A stretch of 16,131 nucleotides of DNA from UBA7692 sp033578915. Its GTDB lineage: Bacteria > Bacteroidota > Bacteroidia > Chitinophagales > LD1. A program made the position numbers and the translations under genes. This document shows positions 14,583 through 16,131 of the stretch, in pieces (position 1 is the stretch's first letter; every line of letters begins with the position of its first letter). The stretch lies in the NCBI GenBank assembly GCA_033578915.1, contig JAVQWQ010000045.1:1-16131 (forward strand), in the 5' to 3' direction. The notes under the pieces were generated by a model. The model saw nothing but the letters and a program-made list of their open reading frames with translations. It searched no databases and was not told the origin of the DNA.

Positions 14583-16131
14583 TTACTCGTCATTCATTTT
14601 GTCTCCATACCTTTTCTCTGCCATATAGTACAGAGCCGGCAAGGCATAAAGGGTTAAAAGCGTAGAAAACATTAATCCATAGACTATCACTGTTGCCAGT
14701 GGCCTTTGCACATCGCTTCCGATTCCTGTGGCCAACGATGCAGGTAACAAACCAAGTATTGCCACCGTAGCAGTCATCAGAACAGGCCGGAAACGATCGC
14801 GCGCGCCTTTGATAACAGCCTGCAGTAAAGCCATGCCTTGTTTACGTAATGTGTTGATGTGCGAAATCATAATCACTCCATTTTGAATAGCCACGCCAAA
14901 CAATGCTATGAAACCAACGGCAGAGGAGACGTTGAGCGTCATACCGCGCACATTTAATGCCAACATGCCTCCAAACAACGCCAGAGGCACAATGCCCATC
15001 AGCAGCCCTGCCTGACGGAATTTGCCAAAAGCGCCATATAACAATACAAACATGATAGCCAGCGCCATAGGGACAATAATCGCCAGATGTCTGTAGGCAC
15101 GGTTTTGATTTTCAAATTGTCCTCCCCATTTTATTTTGTACAAGTTGTGGTCGTATTTTACCTCTTGCTCAATTTTTTCTTGTGCTTCTTTGAGAAAGGA
15201 GGTGAGGTCATTTCCGCGTAAGTTTAGCCGCACGGTGAGGTGCCGCTTGTTTTGTTCGCGGGCTATGGTGCTTTCGCCTGTGTTGAGCTTAATATCGCAC
15301 ACCTGAGATAAAGGAATCCTTGCTCCTTCAGAATTTGTAAGCATGAGGTTGCCGATTTTTTCCGGCGTGTTACGGCTCTCTTCGGCGTAGCGGCAAATGA
15401 TGTCGTAGGATTTAACCCCCACAAATATTTGAGAAACTGCTTTTCCTCCCAAGGCCACTTCTATCAATTCTGCTACATCATCCACGTTTAATCCATATTG
15501 GGCGATTTTTTGTCTATCGGCAATTATCTGAATCTGAGGCAGGGGCGGTTCCTGGTCTATAGCCAGGTCAACAGCGCCTTTAACTGTACTTAGCGTTTTC
15601 AACACTTCTTCTGCTATTCTGCGCGTTTCTTTAAAGTCGTCTCCATATATTTTTACAACTAATTCGCTGTGGGCGCCTGCAATTTTATCCATCACGCCAT
15701 CTATCATAGGCTGGCTGAAGGCAATATTGTATCCCGGCATTTTTTTATACACTGCCTCCATTTCTTGAATTAAATCAGATTTTGTCTTACCTCGTTTCCA
15801 TTCGCTGTATGGCTTTAATGCAACCAAGCATTCAAAGTGAGAGGGTGTCCAGGCATCTGTGCCGTCATCATTGCGTCCGGCCTGTACCATCATGTGAGTT
15901 ACTTCGTCAAATTGCATTGTAACTCTACGCAACTCATTGCTCATTTCTTTTGATTTTTCCAGAGTGATGCCAGGCGGCAGAGAAACCTGCAACCATATAG
16001 TGCCTTCATCTAATGGAGGCAAAAAATCTTTGCCCACCGTGTAAGTCAGAATGATTCCTCCGATTAAAGTCAAAATCAAAGGTAGGAAAACCCATTCTGG
16101 CTTCTTCATCATCTTTTGTAAAATTTGGTAA
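14583..16131 (-). CDS. Heavy-metal efflux RND pump (CzcA/CusA family), C-terminal half, truncated by window edge
   Basis: About 515 residues are visible of a protein usually about 1,030 long. The frame is open to the window edge, so the ATG at 16112 is internal. The visible part starts just before the seventh membrane helix (VFLPLILTLIGGIIL), followed by the DFLPPLDEGTIWLQVSLPPG motif of HME-RND pumps. Then come the second porter/docking domain and five more membrane helices, including VGFIALFGVAIQNGVIMISHI, characteristic of CzcA/CusA. RND pumps are inner-membrane trimers driven by the proton gradient. Metal specificity is usually judged from helix 4, which lies outside the window. The SQPMIDGVMDKIAGAHS segment has Met residues near the pore, but this does not settle Cu/Ag against Zn/Co/Ni. 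It is followed on the same strand by the TolC-type channel, so an operon is likely. Confidence 0.9.
   Translation of the reverse strand, partial: YQILQKMMKKPEWVFLPLILTLIGGIILTYTVGKDFLPPLDEGTIWLQVSLPPGITLEKSKEMSNELRRVTMQFDEVTHMMVQAGRNDDGTDAWTPSHFECLVALKPYSEWKRGKTKSDLIQEMEAVYKKMPGYNIAFSQPMIDGVMDKIAGAHSELVVKIYGDDFKETRRIAEEVLKTLSTVKGAVDLAIDQEPPLPQIQIIADRQKIAQYGLNVDDVAELIEVALGGKAVSQIFVGVKSYDIICRYAEESRNTPEKIGNLMLTNSEGARIPLSQVCDIKLNTGESTIAREQNKRHLTVRLNLRGNDLTSFLKEAQEKIEQEVKYDHNLYKIKWGGQFENQNRAYRHLAIIVPMALAIMFVLLYGAFGKFRQAGLLMGIVPLALFGGMLALNVRGMTLNVSSAVGFIALFGVAIQNGVIMISHINTLRKQGMALLQAVIKGARDRFRPVLMTATVAILGLLPASLATGIGSDVQRPLATVIVYGLMFSTLLTLYALPALYYMAEKRYGDKMNDE

Noticed and set aside
16110..16112. 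ATG at 16112 as the start of the RND pump gene
   Set aside because: The frame is open to the window edge, and a complete pump needs an N-terminal half of about 500 residues. This Met is therefore internal.

Overview
The window comes from a low-GC genome of the Bacteroidota, probably of the Chitinophagales/Sphingobacteriales type. Three things point there. The secreted collagen-like protein carries the N-terminal 'NVGIGT...AILDL...KGF' module typical of this phylum. Candidate promoters have the Bacteroidota form TAnnTTTG with an upstream TTG. Strong Shine-Dalgarno sequences are largely absent before the start codons. Taxonomy below phylum is an inference.

Layout from left to right. (1) Bases 2-244 hold the 3' end of a gene whose visible protein starts with Gly-Thr-Thr triplets, so it is probably a second collagen-like secreted protein. 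(2) Bases 245-1049 are intergenic: AT-rich sequence, then a very GC-rich palindromic block (about 761-955) that looks like a dispersed intergenic repeat. (3) Bases 1050-2586 form a tight three-gene unit on the + strand: a small helical TerB-like protein, a membrane steroid 5-alpha-reductase-like enzyme and a RidA-family deaminase. A hairpin follows the unit. (4) Bases 2709-3941 encode an HD-domain phosphohydrolase with its own TAnnTTTG promoter. It ends one base from the stop codon of the convergent collagen-like gene (3943-5328, - strand). (5) Divergent from that gene is a membrane-anchored helix-hairpin-helix protein (5395-6327). It is followed by a hairpin, a tRNA-Leu(TAG) with a plausible promoter, and trigger factor (6511-7899). 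(6) Lon protease (8215-10680, - strand) converges on trigger factor across a 315-bp spacer and diverges from an MFS transporter (10884-12155). The transporter appears to start at TTG inside a perfect 9-bp inverted repeat. (7) The right end is a - strand efflux locus: the C-terminal half of an HME-RND pump cut by the window edge, a TolC-type outer-membrane channel, and a small outer-membrane beta-barrel.

Functional themes are protein quality control (trigger factor and Lon side by side), envelope and secreted proteins (collagen-like proteins, beta-barrel, RND/TolC efflux, MFS) and a small metabolic unit of unknown substrate (5-alpha-reductase-like plus RidA). Most genes belong to recognised families. 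I see no CRISPR array, transposase, phage module or obvious new defence system. The least explained parts are the 245-1049 intergenic region with its GC-rich repeat, the 5-alpha-reductase/RidA/TerB-like unit, and the inverted repeat over the MFS start.
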